From contig NZ_CAJSLV010000061.1 of the NCBI RefSeq assembly GCF_907177275.1, positions 1-64,000 on the forward strand: 64,000 nucleotides of DNA, read 5' to 3'. The notes below the pieces were generated by a model, which saw only the letters and a program-made list of their open reading frames with translations, did not search any database and had not been told where the DNA came from. This DNA comes from Actinacidiphila cocklensis (GTDB taxonomy: Bacteria > Actinomycetota > Actinomycetes > Streptomycetales > Streptomycetaceae). This document shows positions 18,087-27,335 of this stretch, one piece after another (the first letter of the stretch is position 1; each line of letters starts with the position of its first letter). A program made the position numbers and the translations under genes.

Positions 18087-18560
18087 TCAGGCCGTCACCG
18101 CAGGCGCAGCCGGGCGCAGCATGCAGGTCAGCCGGGCGGTGCAGACCCGCTTGCCGGACGCGTCGTCGGTGATCACGACCTCGTAGGTGGCCGACGACCG
18201 GCCGCGGTGCACCGGGGTCGCGGTGCCGGTGACCAGGCCCGAGCGCATACCGCGGTGGTGCGTGGCGTTGAGGTCGACACCGACCGCGATCTTGCTGGGG
18301 CCGCCGTGCAGCATCGCGCCGACCGAGCCCAGCGTCTCCGCCAGGACAGCCGAGGCGCCGCCGTGCAGCAGCCCGTAAGGCTGGGTGTTGCCCTCGACGG
18401 GCATCGTGCCGACCACCTTCTCGGGGGACGCCTCCAGGATGCGGATACCCATCCGCTCACCCAGGTGCCCCGCGGAGAACAGCGCCTGCAGGTCGATACC
18501 GAGCCCGGCGTACTGCTCCAGGATCTCCTGCGGGAATCGGGTGACGGTCTGCTCGCCCAT
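18087..18560 (-). CDS. PaaI-like hotdog-fold thioesterase
   Basis: A 157-residue hotdog protein. The diagnostic loop is PYGLLHGGASAVLAETLGS, holding the HGG turn and the acidic residue used in PaaI/MenI-type acyl-CoA thioesterases; VDLNATHHRG and RSSATYEVVITDD are the remaining core strands. It probably hydrolyses an acyl- or aryl-CoA; the physiological substrate cannot be told. ATG 18560 has GGAG about 9 nt upstream. The gene lies between polA and a molybdoenzyme gene in the same orientation; the link to polA looks positional, not functional. Confidence 0.9.
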   Translation of the reverse strand: MGEQTVTRFPQEILEQYAGLGIDLQALFSAGHLGERMGIRILEASPEKVVGTMPVEGNTQPYGLLHGGASAVLAETLGSVGAMLHGGPSKIAVGVDLNATHHRGMRSGLVTGTATPVHRGRSSATYEVVITDDASGKRVCTARLTCMLRPAAPAVTA

Positions 18561-18633
18561 GCGGTCGGCTCCGATCGGCCTCGGTCGCTGCGGTTTTCGG
18601 TGTACCGGACAGCTTTCTACCCGGCTTTCTACC

Positions 18634-18655
18634 GCACCGCCCCGTTCAGCGGTGC
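18634..18655 (-). terminator. Possible hairpin at the end of the fdhF-like gene
   Basis: GCACCGC at 18634-18640 pairs with GCGGTGC at 18649-18655 around an 8-nt loop. It overlaps the last codons of the molybdoenzyme gene, which is unusual, so the terminator role is only suggested. Confidence 0.4.
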
Positions 18656-20931
18656 GCGGGGTCGGACTGTTCCAGCCGGATGACGACGGACTTCGAGGCG
18701 GGCGTGTTGCTGGTGTCCGCGGTGTGGTCCAGCGGTATGAGGACGTTGGTCTCCGGGAAGTAGGCCGCCGCGCAGCCCTTCGGGGTCGGGTAGTGCACCA
18801 CCCGGAAGCCGTCGGCACGGCGTTCGCTGCCGTCGGTCCACTCGCTGACCAGGTCGGCGTAGTCCCCGTCCCGCAGACCCGCGGCGGCCGCGTCGTCCGG
18901 GTGCACCAGGACCACCCGGCGACCGCCCTTGATCCCGCGGTAGCGGTCGTCCAGCCCGTAGATCGTGGTGTTGTACTGGTCGTGCGACCGCAGCGTCTGC
19001 AGCAGCAGCCGGCCCTCCGGCACCCGGGGGTACTCCAGCGGCGCCGCGGTGAAGTTGGCCTTGCCGGTGGCCGTGGGGAAGGTCCGCGAGTCACGCGGGG
19101 CGTGCGGCAGGGTGAAACCGCCGGGCCTGCGAACCTTCGCGTTGAAGTCGCCGAAGCCCGGCACGACCCGGGATATACGGTCCCTGATCAGGTCGTAGTC
19201 GGACTCGAAGTCCGCCCACGGCACGCTGCTGCGGTCGCCGAAGACCGCCCGCGCGAGCCGGGAGACTATCGCCGGCTCCGACAGCAACTGCCGGGACGCC
19301 GGCGGCAGACCGCCGTGCGAGGCGTGCACCATGCCCATCGAGTCCTCGACGGTGACGAACTGGTCGCCGCCGCCCTGCCGGTCCCGCTCCGTACGCCCCA
19401 GCGTCGGCAGGATCAGCGCACGGGCGCCGGTCACCGCGTGCGAGCGGTTCAGCTTGGTCGACACATGGACCGTCAACCGGGCACGGCGCATCGCCGCCTC
19501 GGTCACCGCCGTGTCGGGCGACGCGGCGACGAAGTTGCCGCCCATCGCGAAGAAGACCTTCGCGTCACCGTCGCGCAGCGCCCGGATCGCCCGAACGACG
19601 TCGAAACCGTGCTTGCGGGGCGGCTCGAAGCCGAACTCCCGCTGCAGGGAGTCGAGGAAGGCCGGGAGGGGCCGCTCGAAGATGCCCATGGTTCGGTCGC
19701 CCTGCACATTGCTGTGCCCGCGCACCGGGCACACCCCGGCACCGGGACGGCCCACGTTGCCGCGCAGCAGCAGGAAGTTGACGACCTCGCGGATGGTGGG
19801 CACCGCGTGCTTGTGCTGCGTCAGGCCCATCGCCCAGCACACCACGATGCTCTTCGCCCCGCTCACCAGGGCGTACAGCCTGTCGATGGCCGCCCGGTCC
19901 AGGCCGGTGGCGCGCAGCACCTCGTCCCAGTCGGTGGCCAGGGCCGCGGCCTCGTAGTCCGCGAAGCCGTGGGTGTGCTCGGCGATGAAGTCCCGGTCCA
20001 GGGCGCCGGCCTCGATGAGCAGCCGGCCCAGCGCACGGAACAGCGCCTGGTCCCCGCCGAGCCTGACCGGCAGGAACAGGTCGGTCAGCACGGTGCCGGC
20101 ACCCACCAGCCCGGACGCGTTCTGCGGGTTGCGGAAGCGTTCGAGGCCCGCCTCCGGCAGCGGGTTGACGGTGACGATCGTCGCGCCGCCGCGCTTGGCC
20201 TTCTCCAGCGCCGACAGCATCCGCGGGTGGTTGGTACCCGGGTTCTGCCCCGCGACGATGATCAACTCGGCCTGGTGCAGGTCGTCGAGCAGCACGCTGC
20301 CCTTGCCGACGCCCAGCGTCTCGGTCAGCGCCGAGCCCGACGACTCGTGGCACATGTTGGAGCAGTCCGGCAGGTTGTTGGTGCCGAACTCCCGGGCGAA
20401 GAGCTGGAAGAGGAAAGCAGCCTCGTTGCTCGTACGCCCCGAGGTGTAGAAGACGGCCTCGTCAGGAGACTCCAGGGCGTGCAACTCGTCGGCGACCAGC
20501 TCGAAGGCCCGCTCCCACGGCACCGCCTCGTAAGCCTCGGCGCCCTCGGCCAGATACATCGGCTGGGTGATCCGGCCCTGCTGGCCCAGCCAGTAGCCGC
20601 TGCGCCGCGCCAGGTCCGCGACCGGGTGCTCGGCGAAGAAGTCCGGGGTGACCCGGCGGACCGTCGCCTCCTCGGCGACCGCCTTGGCGCCGTTCTCGCA
20701 GAACTCGAAGGTGTGCCGGTGCTCGGGCTCGGGCCACGCGCACCCGGGGCAGTCGAACCCGTTCTTCTGGTTGACCTTGAGCAGCGTCAACGCCGCCCGT
20801 CTGGCCCCCATCTGCGCCCCGGCCACCGCCACGCTGTGCCCGACCGCCGGCAGCCCGGCGGCCGCCCTCTTCGGCGCGCTGACACGCGGTGCGTCCTGTA
20901 CGGGGTCCCCTGCGGGCGGCTTCTTGGGCAT
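18646..20931 (-). CDS. FdhF/YdeP-type molybdopterin oxidoreductase
   Basis: A 761-residue protein of the YdeP branch of the molybdopterin oxidoreductases. N-terminal NGFDCPGCAWPEP (C61, C64) is the hallmark of this branch; it is not the CxxCxxxC motif that binds an Fe-S cluster in classical formate dehydrogenases. The mid region has SNMCHESSG and AGQNPGTNHPRML (cofactor-binding core), CPVRGHSNVQGDRTMG, and a C-terminal molydop-binding domain (GRLLLQTLRSHDQYNTTIYG). The reaction is unknown; E. coli YdeP is linked to acid resistance. ATG 20931 (MPKKPPAG) has AGGA about 8 nt upstream. No fdhD-like accessory gene lies nearby. Confidence 0.9.
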   Translation of the reverse strand: MPKKPPAGDPVQDAPRVSAPKRAAAGLPAVGHSVAVAGAQMGARRAALTLLKVNQKNGFDCPGCAWPEPEHRHTFEFCENGAKAVAEEATVRRVTPDFFAEHPVADLARRSGYWLGQQGRITQPMYLAEGAEAYEAVPWERAFELVADELHALESPDEAVFYTSGRTSNEAAFLFQLFAREFGTNNLPDCSNMCHESSGSALTETLGVGKGSVLLDDLHQAELIIVAGQNPGTNHPRMLSALEKAKRGGATIVTVNPLPEAGLERFRNPQNASGLVGAGTVLTDLFLPVRLGGDQALFRALGRLLIEAGALDRDFIAEHTHGFADYEAAALATDWDEVLRATGLDRAAIDRLYALVSGAKSIVVCWAMGLTQHKHAVPTIREVVNFLLLRGNVGRPGAGVCPVRGHSNVQGDRTMGIFERPLPAFLDSLQREFGFEPPRKHGFDVVRAIRALRDGDAKVFFAMGGNFVAASPDTAVTEAAMRRARLTVHVSTKLNRSHAVTGARALILPTLGRTERDRQGGGDQFVTVEDSMGMVHASHGGLPPASRQLLSEPAIVSRLARAVFGDRSSVPWADFESDYDLIRDRISRVVPGFGDFNAKVRRPGGFTLPHAPRDSRTFPTATGKANFTAAPLEYPRVPEGRLLLQTLRSHDQYNTTIYGLDDRYRGIKGGRRVVLVHPDDAAAAGLRDGDYADLVSEWTDGSERRADGFRVVHYPTPKGCAAAYFPETNVLIPLDHTADTSNTPASKSVVIRLEQSDPAHR

Positions 20932-21005
20932 ACACCGATCCTGCCACTGCCTCTCCCCGCCGGACCGCTCCGGGTCCCGGCATTCCGCGGGCGCGACCGG
21001 CCGCC

Positions 21006-21788
21006 TCAGTGCTTCGGGCCGACATGCAGGTCCATCAGCGCCACGGACGCCCGCCGGGCGACCGAGATGTTGTACGGCCGCCCGCCGCGCCGGGTGACCT
21101 TCCACTCGACGCCGACGAGGTCGAGGGTGGCGGAGAACAGGCCGAGGATGTCCTCGGACTTGTTCGTGAAGAAATACCGCGGGTACTCGTAGCGCCGCAG
21201 CTCGCCGCCGCGCCGCTGCTCCGTCCAGTTCGTGAACCGGCACCCGTCGGAGTGGACCAGCCCTCTGATGAACTCCCACGGGTACACGTCGACGATCTTC
21301 TGCTGCCAGGGCTCCAGCGCGATGCGGCGCTCGTGCTTGCGGCCGGGGCCGTGCTGGGGGAACAGGCACCACAGATGCTTCGAGTAGACCTTCACGTTGT
21401 GGCACCCCGCCGACCGGACACGGCACGTGCTGTGGCCGGGGAAGACCGCACGCATCGCGTCATCGGCCGCATCCATGAGGCCGGGCCAGCCATCGTCGCA
21501 GGTGATCATCAGGCTCGGCACACGGTGCCCGGCGTACTGGACTATGTGGCCGTCACCGAGGTAAAGGCCCAGGAGATAGCTGTAGGCGGGTCGGTCGAGT
21601 TCGCCGCCGCCGCACACAGGGCAGACCATCGCGGGTCTGCCCGGGCACTCGCCGCGCTGCGCTCTGTCACGATGCACCCAGTAGCTGACGGTGCCCGGCG
21701 GGACGCAGAGCCGACGGCCCACCTCGGCGTTGGTGACACCGGAGCGAACGAGAGTGATGGCCTGGTGACGGATCTTGGGATCGTGCAT
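21006..21788 (-). CDS. HTH - LAGLIDADG endonuclease-like protein
   Basis: A 260-residue protein combining an N-terminal helix-turn-helix (residues ~9-40: AITLVRSGVTNAEVGRRLCV then GTVSYWVHRD), a CPVC knuckle (C56, C59) and a LAGLIDADG-type endonuclease domain. The two LAGLIDADG helices are YLLGLYLGDGH (71-81) and FIRGLVHSDGC (173-183), each ending in the acidic residue needed for catalysis. It is free-standing: no intein splice motifs and no host exons flank it. It ends 74 nt before the molybdoenzyme gene and starts about 110 nt from tRNA-Leu. Similar free-standing proteins occur in Streptomyces. It may be an active or domesticated homing nuclease or a regulator; which of these is unknown. 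Confidence 0.85.
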   Translation of the reverse strand: MHDPKIRHQAITLVRSGVTNAEVGRRLCVPPGTVSYWVHRDRAQRGECPGRPAMVCPVCGGGELDRPAYSYLLGLYLGDGHIVQYAGHRVPSLMITCDDGWPGLMDAADDAMRAVFPGHSTCRVRSAGCHNVKVYSKHLWCLFPQHGPGRKHERRIALEPWQQKIVDVYPWEFIRGLVHSDGCRFTNWTEQRRGGELRRYEYPRYFFTNKSEDILGLFSATLDLVGVEWKVTRRGGRPYNISVARRASVALMDLHVGPKH

Positions 21789-21895
21789 GATCCCAATGTG
21801 CCGGGCGTTCCGCGGGAAGACCTGGAATCGCGCAGATGTTCACCCGGTGCAGTGATCTGTAGCAAGACATCTTTCGTCGGGTTGCTGAGCTTGGG

Positions 21896-21978
21896 TGCCG
21901 GGTGTGGGATTCGAACCCACATGTCCTTTCGGACAGATGTGTTTGAGACATCAGCGTATGCCGTTCCGCCAACCCGGC
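21896..21978 (-). tRNA. tRNA-Leu (CAA)
   Basis: An 83-nt class II tRNA. The acceptor stem pairs GCCGGGT (21978-21972) with ACCCGGC (21903-21897), discriminator A at 21896. The anticodon stem GATGT/ACATC encloses CTCAAAC, so the anticodon is CAA (21945-21943), reading UUG. The long variable arm TGTCC-GAAA-GGACA and T-arm GTGGG-TTCGAAT-CCCAC fit tRNA-Leu. CCA is not encoded. No duplicate of its 3' end was seen in the window, so no integrated element is indicated. Confidence 0.95.
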
Positions 21979-22069
21979 CAGGTCACAGTGGTCAGCGTAC
22001 CGCGTAGCTGCTTGAGCTCGCAGCTAGGTAGGCTCTAGGAGCAGCACCCCGCCTGAAACGAGGAGCACC

Positions 22070-22723
22070 GTGAGCGCCCCCGACGAGTCCGCCGATCAGT
22101 CCGGCGACAGGTCCGACGAGCAGTCCGAGCAGTCGCACGTACCTCCGCTGACCACCCGGGTCGTCATCGCCGAGGACGAGGCGCTGATCCGGCTGGACCT
22201 GAAAGAGATGCTGGAGGAGGAGGGGTACTCCGTCGTCGGTGAGGCCGGGGACGGGGAGACGGCGGTGAAGCTCGCCGAGGAGCACCGTCCCGACCTGGTG
22301 ATCCTGGACGTGAAGATGCCGGTGCTGGACGGGATCTCGGCGGCCGAGCGCATCGCGGGCGAGAAGCTGGCGCCGGTGCTGATGCTGACCGCGTTCTCGC
22401 AGCGGGAGCTGGTGGAGCGGGCCAGGGACGCGGGCGCGATGGCGTATCTGGTGAAGCCGTTCAGCAAGAGCGACCTGGTGCCGGCGATCGAGATGGCGGT
22501 GAGCCGCTTCCAGGAGCTGCGGGCGCTGGAGGCGGAGATCGCCGACCTGTCGCTGCGGCTGGAGACCCGCAAGCTGGTGGACCGGGCGAAGAGCGTGCTG
22601 CAGACCAAGTACGGGCTGACCGAGCCGGCGGCCTTCCGGTGGATCCAGAAGACGTCGATGGACCGGCGGATGTCGATGCAGGCGGTCGCGCAGGCCGTGA
22701 TCGAAGAGGTCACCGACAAGTAG
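22070..22723 (+). CDS. pdtaR: ANTAR-domain response regulator (PdtaR-like)
   Basis: A 217-residue two-domain regulator. The receiver domain starts after a ~25-residue acidic, Ser-rich leader: VVIAEDEALIRLDLKEML, phosphoacceptor Asp80 in VILDVKMP, and the switch residues LMLTAFSQ and LVKPFSKSDL. The C-terminal ANTAR domain (~150-210: VDRAKSVLQTKYGLTEPAAF, then IQKTSMDRRMSMQAVAQAVI) is an RNA-binding antiterminator fold that, when phosphorylated, dimerises and binds tandem hairpins in nascent RNA. GTG 22070 has GAGGAG 6 nt upstream. The cognate histidine kinase (PdtaS-type) is not adjacent. It converges with livF. Confidence 0.93.
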   Translation: MSAPDESADQSGDRSDEQSEQSHVPPLTTRVVIAEDEALIRLDLKEMLEEEGYSVVGEAGDGETAVKLAEEHRPDLVILDVKMPVLDGISAAERIAGEKLAPVLMLTAFSQRELVERARDAGAMAYLVKPFSKSDLVPAIEMAVSRFQELRALEAEIADLSLRLETRKLVDRAKSVLQTKYGLTEPAAFRWIQKTSMDRRMSMQAVAQAVIEEVTDK

Positions 22724-22739
22724 TCCCGGTGGTCCCGGC

Positions 22740-22785
22740 ATGGACGAGGGGCCGCACCCGGTGCCGGGTGCGGCCCCTCGTCCAT
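22740..22785. terminator. Strong bidirectional terminator, pdtaR / livF
   Basis: A perfect 21-bp stem: 22740-22760 pairs with 22765-22785 around a GTGC tetraloop. It lies in the 74-nt gap between two convergent genes and can serve both transcripts. Confidence 0.92.
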
Positions 22786-22797
22786 GGGGCCGGGGGC

Positions 22798-23510
22798 TCA
22801 GTCCTCGCCGAGGTAGGTCTTGCGGACGCCCTCGTCGTGCAGGAGGTCCTGGCCGGTGCCGGAGAGCTTGATGGAGCCGATCTCCATCACGTGGGCATGG
22901 TCGGCGAGCGACAGCGCGGCCTGGGCGTTCTGCTCGACGAGCAGGATCGTGGTGCCCTGCGCCTTGAGTTCGACGATGGTCGCCATGATCTTCTGCATCA
23001 TGATCGGCGAGAGGCCCATCGAGGGCTCGTCGAGCATGAGCAGCTTGGGCCGGCACATCAGGGCGCGGCCCATGGCGAGCATCTGCTGCTCGCCGCCCGA
23101 CAGGGTGCCGGAGGCCTGCTTGCGGCGTTCGCCGAGGATCGGGAACAGCTCGTAGGCCCGCTCGATGTCCTGGGTGATGCCGGCGGTGTCCTTGCGCAGG
23201 TACGCCCCGAGCTGCAGGTTCTGCTCGATGGTGAGCCGCGGGAAGATGTGCCGGCCTTCGGGCGAGTGGGCCAGGCCCAGGGCGACGATCTTGTGCGGCG
23301 GGACCCGGGTCAGGGGCCGGCCGTCGAAGACGATCCGGCCGCCGGTGGGCTTGAGCAGCCCGCTGAGGGTGCGCAGGGTGGTGGTCTTGCCGGCGCCGTT
23401 GGTGCCGATCAGGGTGACCACCTGGCCGGCCTCGACGGAGAAGGAGATGCCCTTGACGGCTTCGATCTTGCCGTACGCGACGCGCAGGTTCTCCACTTCG
23501 AGCAGTGCGG

Positions 23511-23514
<4 letters not shown>
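22798..23514 (-). CDS. livF: Branched-chain amino-acid ABC transporter ATPase
   Basis: A 238-residue ABC ATPase. Walker A is GTNGAGKTT, the signature is LSGGEQQMLAMGRAL, Walker B is LLMLDEPSMGL, and VEQNAQ carries the switch His-equivalent region typical of LivF. With LivG it forms the nucleotide-binding pair that drives uptake of Leu/Ile/Val. ATG 23514 overlaps the livG stop codon (ATGA), so the two are translationally coupled. Last gene of livKHMGF; a strong terminator follows. Confidence 0.96.
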
Positions 23515-24374
<860 letters not shown>

Positions 24375-24382
24375 GGTGTCCT

Positions 24383-26263
24383 TCACGCCCCTGCCGTGCC
24401 GGCGGAGACGGTGTCGTCGCCGAGGGTGCGTTTGTCCGGCGCGGTGGCGTCGTCCTCGTGGAATTCCAGCTGCCGGCGGCGGTTGGCGATGATGCCCTCG
24501 GGCCGGAAGCGCATGATCAGGACCAGTGCGATGCCGAACGCGAACAGCTCGTACTTGGCGAGGAAGTCGAGCTTCTCCGGGATGACGTAGAGCAGTGCCG
24601 CACCGAGGATCGGGCCGCTGACCGTGCCCATGCCGCCGAGGACGACGGCTGCGAGCAGGAAGGCGGAGTTCGGCGGGACGGAGCCGGAGAAGACGTACGG
24701 GTCGGGCACGACGCTGTTGGTGACGTGGGCGCTGACCGTGCCGGCGAGGCCGGCCAGCGAGGCGCCGAGGGCGAAGGCGACCAGCTTGACGCGGAAGCCG
24801 TTGATGCCCATGGCGGTGGCCGCCGTCTCGTCCTCCCGGATGGCGATCCAGGAGCGGCCGATCCGGGAGTCGGACGCGCGGGTGAAGACGAGCACCACGA
24901 TCACGGTGATGACGAGCATCAGCAGGTAGTAGTTGGCGAACCGGCCGAGCGTGAACGAGCCGATGTCGTGCTGGTCGCCGAGGTTGTACCCGAAGATCGA
25001 CAGGTCGGGGATCTGCGCGATGCCGTTGGGGCCGTTGGTGACCTGGGGGCCGCTGACGCCGTCGAGGTTCTTGACGACGATGCGGAAGATCTCACCGAAG
25101 CCGAGGGTGACGATGGCCAGGTAGTCGCCGCGCAGCCGCAGGGTCGGGGCGCCGATCAGGACGCCGAAGACCAGGGCGGCGGCGGCTCCGGTCAGGGCCG
25201 CGGCCCAGAACGGGAACTGCACGCCGGACCAGATGGAGTACTGGGAGCCGGAGACCAGGGCCGCGGTGTAGGCGCCGACGCCGAGGAAGGCGACGTAGCC
25301 GAGGTCGAGCAGGCCGGTCAGGCCGACGACGATGTTCAGGCCGAGTGCGACGGTGCCGACGATCAGGACGCTGACGCCGAGGTTGGCCCAGTGCTCGTTG
25401 TTCTGCGCGAAGGGGTAGGCGACGGCCGCCACGATGCCGACGCTGGAGGAGAAGACCCGGTTCTCCCGGGTGAGCTGCTGGAACTGCCGCAGCAGGCCGG
25501 ATGCGCCGAGGCCCCAGAAGGTGAAGGACACGACGATCATGTAGCCGATGAAGATGTCGCTGTAGGTGGTCGCCAGGCCGTAGGTGAGGACCTTCAGGCC
25601 CGCGGCGAAGACCGCGACGATGGCCAGCCGCTGCAGCCACACGTTGAGCCGGCGGGGGTCGGGGACGTTGATGTCGCCGTGCGTGATGCGCAGTTCGCGC
25701 AGCCAGCGGTAGACGGCGACGACCAGGGAGACGGCGGCGAGGGAGCCGAGTTCGATGTACTCGGCGTCGTCCTCGTCGTGCGGGTGCCGGTCGATCGGCA
25801 GGGCGAGGGTGCCGGCGAAGAGCGCCAGGGTGCCGACCGCGGCGACGAACCCGCCGGGGTCGAGGTTGGCCAGGCCGCCGAGCTTGGCGGCGATGTCGAT
25901 CACCGTGTACCAGGTGGTGGCGAGGGTGCCGAGGGCCAGCAGCAGCACCGAGTTGTTCGAGCGGCTGGGATTGAGCCAGGCCAGGCCCTTGATCCGGAAG
26001 GCGCCGAGCGCGATGACGCCGGTGAGGATGGCGCCGATCAGCGTCATGATCTGGAGGCCGCCGGGGTACCCGCTGACGGTGAGGTCACCGGGGAAGTCGG
26101 TGGTGTAGGTCCAGGACATGAAGGTCGAGGCGATCGAGGCGACCACGCCGGCCAGGGTGAGCAGCCGGGCCGCGTTGAGCGGGAGCGGGATGTACTGCTC
26201 GGTCCTGCGGGCGCCGGGGGTGGTGGCGGTCATGGCCGCCGCGTTCGTGGAGAGGTCGGTCAT
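24383..26263 (-). CDS. livM: Branched-chain amino-acid ABC transporter permease
   Basis: A 626-residue integral membrane permease. The canonical LivM core begins near residue 300: VALGLNIVVGLTGLLDLGY, then FLGVGAYTAALV, the cytoplasmic EAA-like loop RLRGDYLAIVTLGFGEIFRI, and GMGTVSGPILGAALL near the C-terminus. Ahead of it lie about 270 extra residues with several further hydrophobic segments (LLTLAGVVASIAS, IMTLIGAILTGVIALGAF, FVAAVGTLALFAGTLAL and others), much longer than the usual permease. ATG 26263 is 5 nt after the livH stop; a GTG at 26272 overlapping that stop is an alternative. Partner of LivH in the membrane channel. Confidence 0.94.
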   Translation of the reverse strand: MTDLSTNAAAMTATTPGARRTEQYIPLPLNAARLLTLAGVVASIASTFMSWTYTTDFPGDLTVSGYPGGLQIMTLIGAILTGVIALGAFRIKGLAWLNPSRSNNSVLLLALGTLATTWYTVIDIAAKLGGLANLDPGGFVAAVGTLALFAGTLALPIDRHPHDEDDAEYIELGSLAAVSLVVAVYRWLRELRITHGDINVPDPRRLNVWLQRLAIVAVFAAGLKVLTYGLATTYSDIFIGYMIVVSFTFWGLGASGLLRQFQQLTRENRVFSSSVGIVAAVAYPFAQNNEHWANLGVSVLIVGTVALGLNIVVGLTGLLDLGYVAFLGVGAYTAALVSGSQYSIWSGVQFPFWAAALTGAAAALVFGVLIGAPTLRLRGDYLAIVTLGFGEIFRIVVKNLDGVSGPQVTNGPNGIAQIPDLSIFGYNLGDQHDIGSFTLGRFANYYLLMLVITVIVVLVFTRASDSRIGRSWIAIREDETAATAMGINGFRVKLVAFALGASLAGLAGTVSAHVTNSVVPDPYVFSGSVPPNSAFLLAAVVLGGMGTVSGPILGAALLYVIPEKLDFLAKYELFAFGIALVLIMRFRPEGIIANRRRQLEFHEDDATAPDKRTLGDDTVSAGTAGA

Positions 26264-26268
26264 CGAGA

Positions 26269-27198
26269 TCACGCCCTGTCCGCTACGCGCTCGCCCAGCA
26301 GGCCCTGCGGCCTGACCAGCAGGACGATGATGAGCAGCACGAAGGCCCAGACGGTGTTCCAGCTGCCGCCGCCGAGCTGTTCCATGCCGGGGATGTTGGA
26401 GATGTACGCCGAGGCGCACGATTCGGCGATGCCGAGGACGAGCCCGCCGAGCATGGCGCCGTAGATGTTGCCGATGCCGCCGAGCACGGCGGCGGTGAAG
26501 GCCTTCAGGCCTGCCTGGAAGCCGATGTCGTACTTGATCTGGCCGTATTTCAGGCCGGAGGCGAGGCCTGCGACGGCGGCGAAGAAGCCGCCGATGGCGA
26601 AGGCGATCACGATGATGCGGTTGGTGTCGATGCCCATGAGCTGTGCGGTGTCCGGGTCCTGCGCGGTGGCCTGCATGGCGCGGCCGGTGCGCGAGGTGCG
26701 GACGAAGGCGGCCAGGGCGGACATGCAGACCACGGCGGCGACGACCAGGAAGATGTCACCGCTCTGGATGTCGACGGATCCGATGTGGAAGGGGCCGCCG
26801 GGCAGCTGCGGGAAGGGCTTGCCGCTGGTGGCGTTGGGATACCACAGGAAGACTGCCTGCTGCAGTGCGAGCGAGAGGCCGATGGCGGTGATCAGCGGTG
26901 CCAGCCGTGGGGCGTTCCGCAGCGGCCGGTACGCGAGTCTCTCCGCGCCCACCGCGATCAGCACGGAGACCAGTGCGCCGCCGGCCAGCATGAGGGGCAG
27001 CGCGGCCCATATGGACATGCCGTCCGGGAGGTTCGTGTAGACCGCGAGGGCGCCGAAGGCGCCGGTCATGTAGATCTCGCCGTGGGCGAAGTTGATGAGC
27101 TGGACGATGCCGTACACCATCGTGTAGCCGATGGCGATGAGCCCGTACATCGAGCCGATGAACAGCCCGTTGGCCAGCTGTTGCGGCAGGGTGTGCAC
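26269..27198 (-). CDS. livH: Branched-chain amino-acid ABC transporter permease
   Basis: A 309-residue permease with about eight membrane segments. Family features are LPQQLANGLFIGSMYGLIAI, VYGIVQLINFAHGEIYMTGA, the loop RTSRTGRAMQATAQDPDTAQ that docks on the ATPases, and AAVLGGIGNIYGAMLGGL. The start is GTG 27198 because GGAGG lies 7 nt upstream and no in-frame ATG precedes the first membrane segment. First gene after the livK terminator, so its expression probably depends on read-through or on a weak internal promoter in 27199-27281. Confidence 0.96.
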   Translation of the reverse strand: MHTLPQQLANGLFIGSMYGLIAIGYTMVYGIVQLINFAHGEIYMTGAFGALAVYTNLPDGMSIWAALPLMLAGGALVSVLIAVGAERLAYRPLRNAPRLAPLITAIGLSLALQQAVFLWYPNATSGKPFPQLPGGPFHIGSVDIQSGDIFLVVAAVVCMSALAAFVRTSRTGRAMQATAQDPDTAQLMGIDTNRIIVIAFAIGGFFAAVAGLASGLKYGQIKYDIGFQAGLKAFTAAVLGGIGNIYGAMLGGLVLGIAESCASAYISNIPGMEQLGGGSWNTVWAFVLLIIVLLVRPQGLLGERVADRA

Positions 27199-27281
27199 CG
27201 CATGGCCTCCATGTCGCTGGGAGCAGGTGGGGAGCGGGGACGGTGGTGCGGCGCCCCTGGCGGGAGACGCGGGGGGTGCGC

Positions 27282-27318
27282 GGGCCGCGCGGCCGGAGGT
27301 CGTCCGGCCGCGCGGCCC
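27282..27318 (-). terminator. Hairpin between livK and livH
   Basis: A 16-bp perfect stem: 27282-27297 pairs with 27303-27318 around a 5-nt loop. It starts about 18 nt past the livK stop. Placed inside the operon, it would let the binding protein be made in excess over the permease and ATPase genes. Confidence 0.85.
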
Positions 27319-27335
27319 CGGGTGCTGCGGGTGGG

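Noticed and set aside
15220..18186. Open frame of nearly 1000 codons antisense to polA
   Set aside because: Shadow of polA: composition is Arg/Leu/Gln/His-rich with no recognisable motif, and polA accounts for the whole stretch.
21789..22069. tRNA-Leu as an attachment site for an integrated element
   Set aside because: No integrase and no duplicate of the tRNA 3' end appear in the window; the flanking genes match the conserved core order.
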